Shown here in pieces: positions 56,766-64,000 of a stretch of 64,000 nucleotides of DNA (within the stretch, counting starts at the first letter, position 1; each line of letters starts with the position of its first letter). Source of the DNA: Nitrospirillum pindoramense. GTDB taxonomy: Bacteria; Pseudomonadota; Alphaproteobacteria; Azospirillales; Azospirillaceae. Position numbers and translations under genes: made by a program. The notes under the pieces are model-generated. The model had not been told where the DNA came from. It saw only the letters and a program-made list of their open reading frames with translations, and did no database searches. The stretch spans positions 124,001 through 188,000 of the forward strand of contig NZ_VITR01000013.1 of the NCBI RefSeq assembly GCF_007827955.1, in the 5' to 3' direction.

Positions 56766-57998
56766 ATGGCCTCCAAGGTCTCCCCCCTGGCACCCGACGC
56801 TTTCCCCACCCTGTCCCCCGTGGCCGGCGTCCGCCTGGCGGCGTACAACTGCGGCATCCGCTACAAGGGCCGGGATGACCTGATGGTGGCCGAGCTGGCC
56901 CCCGGCACCACCGTTGCCGGTGTGCTGACCCGCTCGCTGACCGCCAGCGCGCCCGTGCATTGGTGCCGCCGTGGCCTGACGGGCGGCAGCGCCCGCGCCC
57001 TGGTGGTGAACTCCGGCAATTCCAACGCCTTCACCGGCGCCGCCGGCGAGTCGCTGGTGTCCGAGACGGTGGCCACCGCCGCCCAGCTGGTGGGCTGCAA
57101 GCCGGAAGAGGTCTTCGTCGCCTCCACCGGCGTCATCGGCCAGCCCCTGCCGGCCGACATGATCGCACAGCACCTGGGCGCCGCCTGGGCCAAGCTGGAC
57201 GCCGGCAGCTGGGACGCTGCCGCCCGCGCCATCATGACCACCGATACCTTCCCCAAGGGGGCCGTGGCCACCTGCGTCATCGACGGCAAGACCGTGACCC
57301 TGAACGGCTTCGCCAAGGGCAGCGGCATGATCGCCCCCGACATGGCGACCATGCTGGGCTTCCTGTTCACCGACGCGGCCATCGCCGCCCCGGTGCTGCA
57401 GAAGCTGCTGTCGCGCTCGACTGACCGCAGCTTCAACTGCGTGACGGTGGACGGCGACACCTCCACCAGCGACACGGTGATCCTGGTCGCCACGGGCCAG
57501 GCCGGCAACGCCCCCATCACCGATGTCAACGACGCCCGCCTGCGCCCCTTCGCCAAGGCGCTGGACGCCGTCTGCCTGGACCTGGCCCAGCAGATCGTGC
57601 GCGACGGCGAGGGCGCCACCAAGTTCGTGACCCTGACCGTGACTGGCGCCACCAGCAACCAGGCGGCCAAGCGCATCGCGCTGACCGTCGCCAATTCGCC
57701 GCTGGTGAAGACCGCCGTGGCCGGTGAGGACGCCAACTGGGGCCGCATCGTCGCCGCCGTGGGCCGCGCCGGGGAAAAGGCCGACCGGGACAAGCTGGTC
57801 ATCAGCATCGGCGGCGTGCAGATCTGCGCCAACGGGATGGAGGTCCCGGGCTATGACGAGGCGCCGGTGGCTGCCCACATGAAGGGGCAGGAGATCGACG
57901 TCCAGGTCGATTTGGGCCTGGGCCGGGGCAAGGCCACGGTTTGGACCTGCGACCTCACCCACGGCTACATCGACATCAATGGGAGTTACCGGAGTTAA
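56766..57998 (+). CDS. argJ: Bifunctional ornithine acetyltransferase/N-acetylglutamate synthase
   Basis: The 410-aa self-cleaving enzyme recycles the acetyl group in arginine synthesis. The cleavage/nucleophile Thr is T195 in DMATMLGF after AKGSGMIAPD. VVNSGNSNAFTG and NWGRIVAAVGRAG are the other active-site regions, and the C-terminus ends TCDLTHGYIDINGSYRS. Structured repeat copy E begins 3 bases past the stop. Confidence 0.96.
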   Translation: MASKVSPLAPDAFPTLSPVAGVRLAAYNCGIRYKGRDDLMVAELAPGTTVAGVLTRSLTASAPVHWCRRGLTGGSARALVVNSGNSNAFTGAAGESLVSETVATAAQLVGCKPEEVFVASTGVIGQPLPADMIAQHLGAAWAKLDAGSWDAAARAIMTTDTFPKGAVATCVIDGKTVTLNGFAKGSGMIAPDMATMLGFLFTDAAIAAPVLQKLLSRSTDRSFNCVTVDGDTSTSDTVILVATGQAGNAPITDVNDARLRPFAKALDAVCLDLAQQIVRDGEGATKFVTLTVTGATSNQAAKRIALTVANSPLVKTAVAGEDANWGRIVAAVGRAGEKADRDKLVISIGGVQICANGMEVPGYDEAPVAAHMKGQEIDVQVDLGLGRGKATVWTCDLTHGYIDINGSYRS

Positions 57999-58001
57999 GT
58001 G

Positions 58002-58132
58002 TTCCCTCAGGCGGCGGGCGCGGGCATCCGCCCGCTTGCCTTGTCCTCGATTTTCAGTCCACTGCGTTCCCCGAAAATCTCCGGCGGACGCGGTCGCGTC
58101 CTACGGCGGCATGAGAAGATCTCATGCCGCTG
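58002..58132 (+). repeat. Copy E of dispersed structured 3'-UTR repeat
   Basis: This is a full-length reference copy in the argJ-mutT gap. Hairpin 1 is GCGGGC-ATCC-GCCCGC (58020-58035). Hairpin 2 is GGACGC-GGTC-GCGTCC (58086-58101). Hairpin 3 is GCGGCATGAG/CTCATGCCGC (58106-58130). It ends 8 bases before the mutT RBS (GGAGGAA), so it may affect mutT translation as well as the argJ 3' end. Confidence 0.88.
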
Positions 58133-58152
58133 ATTTATTTGGAGGAAGTGCT

Positions 58153-58605
58153 GTGGCGGATGAGATGACCCCGTGCTGGGACGGCCGGGCGGAGCCTACG
58201 GAGCCGGTCCGCACCGTCCTGGTCGCCGCCGTGGCGCTGGTCGATGCCGACGGGCGGGTGCTGCTGGCGCAGCGGCCCCCGGGCAAATCCCTGGCCGGGC
58301 TGTGGGAGTTTCCCGGCGGCAAGGTCGATCCCGGCGAAACGCCGGAGGTGGCCCTGGTGCGGGAACTGCGGGAAGAACTGGGCATCGACACCCGCACCAG
58401 CTGCCTGGCGCCCTTCACCTTCGCCAGCCACCGCTATGAAACCTTCCACCTGCTGATGCCGCTGTACGTCTGCCGCGTCTGGCAGGGCACGCCCACCCCC
58501 CTGGAGGGGCAGGTGCTGGCCTGGGCCCGTCCGGAGCGCATGGGCGACTACCCCATGCCGCCCGCGGACGTGCCCCTGGTGGCCATGCTGCGCGACCTGC
58601 TGTAG
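58153..58605 (+). CDS. mutT: Nudix hydrolase MutT (8-oxo-dGTP diphosphatase)
   Basis: The 150-aa protein has the complete Nudix box GGKVDPGETPEVALVRELREELGI (residues about 53-76) after LLAQRPPGKSLAGLWEFPG, the MutT signature. It removes oxidised dGTP from the nucleotide pool. GTG 58153 lies 7 bases after GGAGG and is the natural start. It lies 154 bases after argJ with repeat copy E between, and is convergent with a chemoreceptor gene. Confidence 0.93.
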   Translation: MADEMTPCWDGRAEPTEPVRTVLVAAVALVDADGRVLLAQRPPGKSLAGLWEFPGGKVDPGETPEVALVRELREELGIDTRTSCLAPFTFASHRYETFHLLMPLYVCRVWQGTPTPLEGQVLAWARPERMGDYPMPPADVPLVAMLRDLL

Positions 58606-58616
58606 GCGCCGGACGC

Positions 58617-60296
58617 TCAGGCGGCGCGGATGCGGTGCAGGAACTGCTCCACCTCGTGGCGCAGCACCTCGCTTTGGCTGTTCAGCGCCTCGGACGATTC
58701 CAGCACCCGGCCGGCGGCATCGCCGGTCTGATGCGCCACGTCGCTCACCTGGCTGATGTTCTCGCTCACCCGCTGGGTACCGCTGGCGGCCGCCTGGACG
58801 TTGCGCGTGATCTCGCCGGTGGTGGCGCTCTGCTCCTCGATGGCGGCGGCGATGGCGGCCGAGATTTCGTTGATGGCGCCGATGGTGCTGCTGATGTCGC
58901 TCATGGCGGTCACCGTGCTGTGGGTGGCCTCCTGAACGGCGGCGATCTGGCGGGCGATGTCCTCCGTCGCCTTGGCTGTCTGGGTCGCCAGGGCCTTGAC
59001 CTCGCCCGCCACGACGGCGAAGCCCTTGCCCGCCTCGCCGGCGCGCGCCGCCTCGATGGTCGCGTTCAGCGCCAGCAGGTTGGTCTGGCTGGCGATGTCT
59101 TGGATCATGGCGACGACCTCGCCAATGCGCTGCACCGCGTCCGACAGGCCGGCGATGGTGGCGCCCGTCTGCGCCGCCTGGGACACCGCGTCCGCCGTCA
59201 CCCCGGCCGACCGGTTCACCTGGCGGCTGATCTCCTGGATGGAGGCGACCATTTCCTCGGTGGCGGCGGCGACCGTCTGCACATTGGCCGAGGTGTGGCC
59301 CGCAGCGGACGCGGTGGCGGCCGCCTGGCCGTTGGTTTCCTCCACCAGGCTGACCATTTCATGGGCCGTCACGCCCAGGCCCTGCGCCGCGGACGAGACG
59401 GTTCCGAGCGCGGCCGACGCCACCCGGTCGAAGTCGCGCAGCAGGGTTTCGATCAGGGCGGCGCGGCGCGCCTTTTCCGCCTGCTCCCGGCCCTGGGCCG
59501 CCGCGGCCTCGTCGGCGGCGATCAGGTTGCGGCGGAAGCCGTCGATGGCCCGCGCCATCTCGCCGATCTCATCGCGCTTGGCCTGGTACGGAATGTCCAG
59601 CGCCCGCTGCCCGGTCGCCATGCGGCCGGTGGCATCCACCAGGGCCAGCAGCGGCGTGCTGATCTGGCGGCCGGCGATCCACTGGCTGGCCAGAACCGTC
59701 AGCGCGATGCCGGCCAGCGCGACGCCGGCGATCAGCGCCAGGCTGAAGCTATAGGTGGCCTGCAGCGCGTCGTTGGTGTCGGACACCTCCTTGGCCGTCG
59801 CCGCGGTCAGCTTTTCGATGGCGGCGTTCAATTGCTGGCGCGTCTTGCGGTTGGCGTCGTTATCGCCGTACTCCCGCGCCTGCTCGGGTCCCGCCTCGCG
59901 GCCCAGTCGAATGGTCTCTTTGCGTACCCCCTGGAACACGGCCAATTGGGCATCCGCGTCATCCAGTTCCGCGCGCCGCGCGGCGGGCAGGGCTTGGCGC
60001 CATTCCGCCGCCAGTTGCGCCAGGCGGTCCAGGTTGGCCTGCATGGGCTTGGCGAACTTGTCCACGTCCTGCTGGGTGCGCGCCATGTAGACCCCGCGGG
60101 AATCCATGACGATGGCCAGGATGGTGGCGTTGATCTTTTCCGCCACCAGGGCGCGGGACGAGGCGTTGTCCATGGCCGCCAGCCGGTCGCGGAAATGGCT
60201 CAGCGACCAGGCGCCGATCGCCCCGACCGCGAGACTGACGCCGATCAGCATCGCCACCAGGATGAGTATTTTCTGACGGATGCCCAGGCGATCCAT
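58617..60296 (-). CDS. Methyl-accepting chemotaxis protein with four-helix-bundle sensor
   Basis: The 559-aa chemoreceptor has TM1 at about 11-33, a 4HB_MCP periplasmic domain ([20 protein letters not shown] is the typical helix with the sensor Arg), TM2 at about 183-203 and HAMP. The signalling domain carries [25 protein letters not shown] 60296 lies 8 bases after GGAGAG; the upstream TTG 60320 is less likely. The ligand is unknown. It is unrelated in its sensor to the chemoreceptor at 48.6 kb. Confidence 0.92.
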   Translation of the reverse strand: MDRLGIRQKILILVAMLIGVSLAVGAIGAWSLSHFRDRLAAMDNASSRALVAEKINATILAIVMDSRGVYMARTQQDVDKFAKPMQANLDRLAQLAAEWRQALPAARRAELDDADAQLAVFQGVRKETIRLGREAGPEQAREYGDNDANRKTRQQLNAAIEKLTAATAKEVSDTNDALQATYSFSLALIAGVALAGIALTVLASQWIAGRQISTPLLALVDATGRMATGQRALDIPYQAKRDEIGEMARAIDGFRRNLIAADEAAAAQGREQAEKARRAALIETLLRDFDRVASAALGTVSSAAQGLGVTAHEMVSLVEETNGQAAATASAAGHTSANVQTVAAATEEMVASIQEISRQVNRSAGVTADAVSQAAQTGATIAGLSDAVQRIGEVVAMIQDIASQTNLLALNATIEAARAGEAGKGFAVVAGEVKALATQTAKATEDIARQIAAVQEATHSTVTAMSDISSTIGAINEISAAIAAAIEEQSATTGEITRNVQAAASGTQRVSENISQVSDVAHQTGDAAGRVLESSEALNSQSEVLRHEVEQFLHRIRAA

Positions 60297-60454
60297 GACG
60301 TCTCTCTCCACATTGACCAAGGTTCGTGGTCGCCGTCGCGGAGGCCGATCGCTCAGGTATGCGGGAGGTCCGCGACGCCCTGCCAGGGTCGCGCCCTTTA
60401 GTTAATGCGTGGTTAGCAGCCTTGGTTCAAAAGGAGGGGGTGGGCCCGCCGGCG

Positions 60455-61378
60455 TCAGTTCCCGCCGCGCAGCGGGTTGATCTCTTCCGTGCCCAGCGCG
60501 TCGGCCAGCCGCAGTTTCGCGCTGCCCCGGCGCAGGGGCTTCTGCTGGCTTTCATCCGGGGCCCAGCCGGCCAAGTATAGCACCTGGAAGCTGGCCTCGA
60601 TGCCACCGTCGCCATCGGGATAAAGCTCCTGATAGCGTTCCGCCGCCTGGGTGAACAGGCCGCTGGGGCTCATGGCCTTGCGGCTGGCCAGCACGGCGTT
60701 GGTTTCGCCCATGCCCCGCAGATCCTGGATCAGGCGGAAGGCGTGCGGATAGCTGACGGTCAGCATGTCGCTGTCCACCACCGGTAGGGCGAAGCCGGCG
60801 CGTTGCAGCAGGCCGCCGGCGTCGCGCACCTCCGCCATGGGGCTGATGCGGGGCGACAGGCCGCCCATCAGGCCCATCTCCGCCTCCATCAGGCTGCGGC
60901 GCAACTCGAACAGGGTTTCGCCGCCCAGGATGGCGCCTAGGAACAGGCCGTCAGGTTTCAGCGCCCGGCGAATCTGGATCAGGGCGCCCGGCAGGTCGTT
61001 CACCCAGTGCAGGCTGAGCGCGCTGACCACCAGGTCGAAGCTGCCCTCGGCGAAGGGCAGGAATTCCTCATCCGCCGCCACCGTGGGCAGGCCGGGCATG
61101 CGCTGGGCCGCCTCGGCCGCGAAGCGGGGGGACAGGTCGGTCGCCACCACCTGGGCGATGCTGGGCACGGCCGCCAAGGCCTGCGCCACCTCGCCGCCGT
61201 GACAGCCCAGGTCCAGGGCGATGCGGAAGTCGCGCTTGATGTCGGCCAGCCTGTCCACCAGCCGGCCGACCACCTCGGTCTTCAGGAAATCGAAGCCGGA
61301 CCAGCCCGCGGCGGCCCGGTCGCGGTGGGCCCGCACGCGGCGGCGGTTGAAGACGGTCATGCTGTCGGCGTCGCTCAT
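60455..61378 (-). CDS. SAM-dependent methyltransferase, NDUFAF5-like
   Basis: The 307-aa class I methyltransferase has MTVFNRRRVRAHRDRAA at the N-terminus, SAM motif IALDLGCHGGEVAQAL, motif II region FDLVVSALSLHWVNDLPG and a C-terminal NDUFAF5-type part (MLTVSYPHAFRLIQDLRGMGE). The human homologue helps assemble complex I by hydroxylating an Arg of NDUFS7. A complex I role here is inferred. BioC is the main alternative. It is divergent from comF. Confidence 0.88.
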   Translation of the reverse strand: MSDADSMTVFNRRRVRAHRDRAAAGWSGFDFLKTEVVGRLVDRLADIKRDFRIALDLGCHGGEVAQALAAVPSIAQVVATDLSPRFAAEAAQRMPGLPTVAADEEFLPFAEGSFDLVVSALSLHWVNDLPGALIQIRRALKPDGLFLGAILGGETLFELRRSLMEAEMGLMGGLSPRISPMAEVRDAGGLLQRAGFALPVVDSDMLTVSYPHAFRLIQDLRGMGETNAVLASRKAMSPSGLFTQAAERYQELYPDGDGGIEASFQVLYLAGWAPDESQQKPLRRGSAKLRLADALGTEEINPLRGGN

Positions 61379-61479
61379 GGGGCCGGTATAGGCCCTTCGC
61401 GCGTGGGAGCAACAGGAATTTACGGGGTACGCGCGCCTTTGCGCTATCATGGCGCGTGCTTCTCCGGGGATATGCGCGC

Positions 61480-62238
61480 ATGGGCGATTGGGGGCGGGGG
61501 ATGGGGGCCAGGGTGCGCGGTGCCGGGGTGCGGCTGCTCGACCTGGTGCTGCCGCCGCGCTGTCTGGGCTGTGGTGAGGCGGTGGCCGCCGCCGGCACCT
61601 TGTGCGGCACCTGCTGGCGGGGCATCGGCTTCATCACCGCCCCCCAGTGCATGGCCTGCGGGCGGCCCTTTCCCCATGACATGGGGGCCGACGCCCTGTG
61701 CGCCGTCTGCGTCGCCGCCCCGCTGCCCTTCGGCCGCCTGCGGGCCGCCGTGCTGTACGACGACGCCAGCCGTCCCCTGATCCTGGGCTTCAAGCACGGC
61801 GACAGGACGGAGACAGCGCCCCTGCTGGCCGGATGGATGGCCCGGGCGGGCGCCGACATGCTGGCCGATGCCGATCTGATCGCGCCGGTGCCGCTGCACC
61901 GCTGGCGCCTGTTCGCCCGGCGCTACAACCAGGCGGCCCTGCTGGCGCTGCGTCTGGGGCGGCTCAGCGGCGTGCGGGCGGTGCCCGACCTGCTGACGCG
62001 CCGCCGCCGCACGCCCAGCCAGGGCAGCCTGTCGCGGGAGGGACGGGCCCGCAACGTCGCCGGCGCCTTCGCGCTCCGCCCCGGCCGCACGGTCCAGGGC
62101 TTGCGGGTGGTGCTGGTGGATGACGTCTACACCACCGGCGCCACGGCGGCGGAATGCGCCCGGGTCCTTACGCGGGCCGGTGCCGCGCGGGTGGATGTGT
62201 TGGCTCTGGCACGGGTGCTGAAGGGGGAGGTTATTTAG
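61480..62238 (+). CDS. comF: ComF family phosphoribosyltransferase-like protein
   Basis: The 252-aa protein has N-terminal zinc-finger cysteines (PPRCLGCGE, LCGTCW, QCMACGRPF, LCAVC) and a type I PRTase domain with PRPP loop VVLVDDVYTTGAT. It is linked to DNA uptake in competent bacteria but is present widely. ATG 61480 follows CGGGGA; a GTG at 61456 adds eight residues. It heads the series comF-grxC-nit. Confidence 0.9.
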   Translation: MGDWGRGMGARVRGAGVRLLDLVLPPRCLGCGEAVAAAGTLCGTCWRGIGFITAPQCMACGRPFPHDMGADALCAVCVAAPLPFGRLRAAVLYDDASRPLILGFKHGDRTETAPLLAGWMARAGADMLADADLIAPVPLHRWRLFARRYNQAALLALRLGRLSGVRAVPDLLTRRRRTPSQGSLSREGRARNVAGAFALRPGRTVQGLRVVLVDDVYTTGATAAECARVLTRAGAARVDVLALARVLKGEVI

Positions 62239-62341
62239 AAACACTCTAAAATCAGAGCTGGGTTGCGCACCCACCCTTGGCGCTTCGTTGCCATTGCGCC
62301 AATATCCTGGTGATGACGTTCCCCGCAGGAGTTTTGGGCCC

Positions 62342-62620
62342 ATGCCCCGCGTTGAGATCTACACCAGCCCCTATTGCCCCTACTGCCACCGCGCCAAGCG
62401 GTTGCTGGATGCCAAGGGCGTGCAGTATGAGGAGATCGACGTCATCGCCAACCCGTCGCGCAAGCCGGAGATGATCCAGCGCGCCGATGGCCGCACCACC
62501 GTGCCGCAGATTTTCGTGGATGGCGAAGGGCTGGGCGGTTGCGATGACATCCATGCCCTGGACCGCGCCGGCGCGTTGAACGCCAAGCTGGGCCTCGGTT
62601 CCGCCGCCGGCGCCGCCTGA
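62342..62620 (+). CDS. grxC: Glutaredoxin 3
   Basis: The 92-aa dithiol glutaredoxin has active site C12-P-Y-C15, the cis-Pro loop TTVPQIFVDG and the glutathione-binding GGCDDIHALD. It reduces protein disulfides with glutathione. ATG 62342 follows AGGAG. The next gene starts 2 bases after its stop. Confidence 0.95.
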   Translation: MPRVEIYTSPYCPYCHRAKRLLDAKGVQYEEIDVIANPSRKPEMIQRADGRTTVPQIFVDGEGLGGCDDIHALDRAGALNAKLGLGSAAGAA

Positions 62621-62622
62621 GC

Positions 62623-63465
62623 ATGGCGCCCGGCCCCGTCACCGGCACCCTGCGCGCGGCGGTCCTGCAAATGACCGCCGGGCCGGAGATCGCGGCCAAC
62701 ATGGACGCGGCGGCCCGGCTGCTGCGCCAGGCCCGGGACCAGGGCGCGCAGTTCGCCACCCTGCCGGAGAATGTGGCCCGCATGGTCCAGGGGCGGGAGC
62801 GCGTGCTGGCCGGCGCTTATCAGGAAGAGGCGCACCCGGCGCTGGCCCGTTTCCGCGACCTGGCGGCCGAAACCGGGCTGTGGCTCATGACCGGCACCCT
62901 GGCTTGCCTGACCGACGACGGCCGGGCGGCCAACCGCTGCTTCGTCATCGACCCGGCCGGTCAGGTGCTGGCCCGCTATGACAAGCTGCACATGTTCGAT
63001 GTGGAGCTGGCGAATGGCGAGCGCTACCGCGAAAGCGCCACCTTCCGTCCCGGCGACAGCGCCCGCGTGGTCGACACCCCCTGGGGCGGCCTGGGCCTGA
63101 CCGTCTGCTACGACGTGCGTTTCCCCCAGCTGTTCCGCGCCCTGGCCAAGGCCGGCGCGCGCATCATCACCGTGCCGTCCGCCTTCACCGTGCCCACCGG
63201 CCGCGCCCATTGGCATGTGCTGTTGCGCGCCCGCGCCATCGAGACCGGCTGCTGGATCCTGGCGCCGGCCCAGGTGGGCATCCACGACGGCGGCCGCGCG
63301 ACCTATGGCCACGCCCTGATCGTCAGCCCCTGGGGCGAGGTCGTGGCCGACGCCGGCGGCGAGGCGCCGGGCGTGCTGGTGGCCGATCTGGACCTGTCCA
63401 AGGTGGATGAGGCGCGCGGCATGGTGCCCAGCCTGCTGCACGACCGGGCGTTCGAGGGGCCGTGA
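62623..63465 (+). CDS. Nitrilase-superfamily amidohydrolase (deaminated glutathione amidase-like)
   Basis: The 280-aa C-N hydrolase has the full catalytic triad: E49 in LPENV, K121 in [10 protein letters not shown] and C162 in TVCYDVRFP. The sequence pattern is that of Nit1/NIT2 proteins, which repair deaminated glutathione. The tight link to glutaredoxin fits that role. Substrate assignment is by family likeness. Confidence 0.92.
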   Translation: MAPGPVTGTLRAAVLQMTAGPEIAANMDAAARLLRQARDQGAQFATLPENVARMVQGRERVLAGAYQEEAHPALARFRDLAAETGLWLMTGTLACLTDDGRAANRCFVIDPAGQVLARYDKLHMFDVELANGERYRESATFRPGDSARVVDTPWGGLGLTVCYDVRFPQLFRALAKAGARIITVPSAFTVPTGRAHWHVLLRARAIETGCWILAPAQVGIHDGGRATYGHALIVSPWGEVVADAGGEAPGVLVADLDLSKVDEARGMVPSLLHDRAFEGP

Positions 63466-63471
63466 GGGGCG

Positions 63472-63804
63472 TCAGGGCTTACCGATGAGGGCCGAGGCCT
63501 TCCGGCGAACCTCCGATAACTCCGCGTCGTCGATCCTGCCTTTGAACTCAGCCTGTCGGGCTTGCCAATCCAGGCTTTTCACCTGATCGGCCAAGACAGC
63601 CTGCTTCTTGTCTGGGCCGATCCGCACTTCGAAGGGATAACCCTTGATCTGTGTCGTCATCGGACAGCACAGCATTAAGCCGGCGCGTCGATTGTAGGCT
63701 GCCGGGCTTAAGACCACGGCTGGCCGGTGTCCGGCCTGCTCATACCCCGCCTGCGGGTTGAATTGCAGCCACACGATATCCCCGGCGTCCGGGATATAGC
63801 CCAT
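63472..63804 (-). CDS. mazF: MazF/PemK-family endoribonuclease toxin
   Basis: The 110-aa toxin of the CcdB/MazF fold starts YIPDAGDIVWLQFNPQAGYEQAGHRPAVVLSP, with the catalytic Arg region HRPAVV, and then has LMLCCPMTTQIKGYPFEV. It cuts mRNA at short sequences when free of its antitoxin. Its start overlaps the mazE stop by one base (TAATG), typical of toxin-antitoxin pairs. The size is normal. Confidence 0.92.
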   Translation of the reverse strand: MGYIPDAGDIVWLQFNPQAGYEQAGHRPAVVLSPAAYNRRAGLMLCCPMTTQIKGYPFEVRIGPDKKQAVLADQVKSLDWQARQAEFKGRIDDAELSEVRRKASALIGKP

Positions 63805-64000
63805 TACGGGATTTCCTTGCCGACCGATGGTCCGTAGTCGACTTCGACATGGCGATTTTCCGGGGTTATGCCGGCAATCAAATCCGCCAGGTCGTAGTCG
63901 TCCTTGCGCACCGGCTCGATCACGATGCGGTTGCCCTCTTCCCGAATATCGACTGTGGCGTCGACCTCCAGCCCAACGGCCTCCATGATCGCCACGGGAA
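63804..64000 (-). CDS. mazE: MazE-type antitoxin (N-terminus outside the window)
   Basis: The partial gene shows PVAIMEAVGLEVDATVDIRE, the second half of an AbrB/MazE swapped-hairpin DNA-binding domain. It is followed by a toxin-binding tail (YDLADLIAGITPENRHVEVDYGP). The frame stays open to the window edge, and the missing start should add about 18 residues. It neutralises the downstream MazF and represses the operon. Confidence 0.88.
   Translation of the reverse strand, partial: PVAIMEAVGLEVDATVDIREEGNRIVIEPVRKDDYDLADLIAGITPENRHVEVDYGPSVGKEIP

Overview
The window is about 70% GC and reads as the chromosome of an alphaproteobacterium. Azospirillaceae (Azospirillum/Nitrospirillum-like) is my best guess, inferred from family content and gene order rather than from a marker gene. 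Supporting traits are an F1-ATPase inhibitor zeta subunit, a mitochondrial-type CtaA/COX15, an NDUFAF5-like methyltransferase, a Fur lacking the zinc cysteines, and the blocks fxsA/tim44-mltA-smr, secA/ppiC-argJ-mutT and comF-grx-nit. About 60 protein genes are packed tightly on both strands. There are two tRNA genes (Leu-UAA, Arg-CCG). I see no rRNA, CRISPR array, insertion sequence or prophage.

Layout. 0-6.4 kb: subclass B3 metallo-beta-lactamase, DTW tRNA-modifying enzyme, small zincin, MAPEG protein, an ABC transporter (ATPase, His-rich permease, DUF3299 protein) and a divergent LMW phosphatase. 6.4-13.8 kb: mutS, fxsA, the tim44-like/mltA/smr/XRE series, fur and a small gene. 13.8-17.9 kb: purB, zeta subunit, NRDE protein, purC and purS, with purQ/purL not following. 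18-25 kb: a tetR/tetA tetracycline-type efflux pair with paired operators, an OhrR-like regulator divergent from dipZ and an alpha/beta hydrolase, radC and a degenerate Hpt-like protein. 25-38 kb: map, a CinA/MoaB-type protein, tRNA-Leu, patatin, yccF, sorbosone-type dehydrogenase, a Ser/Asn-rich orphan, HAD hydrolase, oligopeptidase B, ctaA, a PfpI-like protein without its cysteine, and motA. 38-41 kb: a TPP riboswitch followed by thiO-thiS-thiG-thiE. 41-52 kb: polA, tRNA-Arg, an M1 aminopeptidase, an AT-richer 0.8 kb gap, a chemoreceptor, greB and small genes. 52-64 kb: secA, parvulin, argJ, mutT, a second chemoreceptor, a methyltransferase, comF-grxC-nit and a mazEF pair cut by the window edge.

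The most unusual feature is a roughly 130-nt intergenic element present in five copies: 1-70 (cut by the edge), 15150-15273, 17886-18018, 40910-41009 and 58002-58132. Each copy with its 5' end in view starts 3-28 nt after the stop codon of a gene and lies in that gene's orientation (purB, tetR, polA, argJ). Its hairpins keep their pairing while their bases change: hairpin 1 has an RTCC tetraloop, hairpin 2 an RGTC tetraloop, and a third hairpin has a variable tip. Covariation and fixed orientation suggest a structured RNA at mRNA 3' ends. I do not recognise it as a described family.
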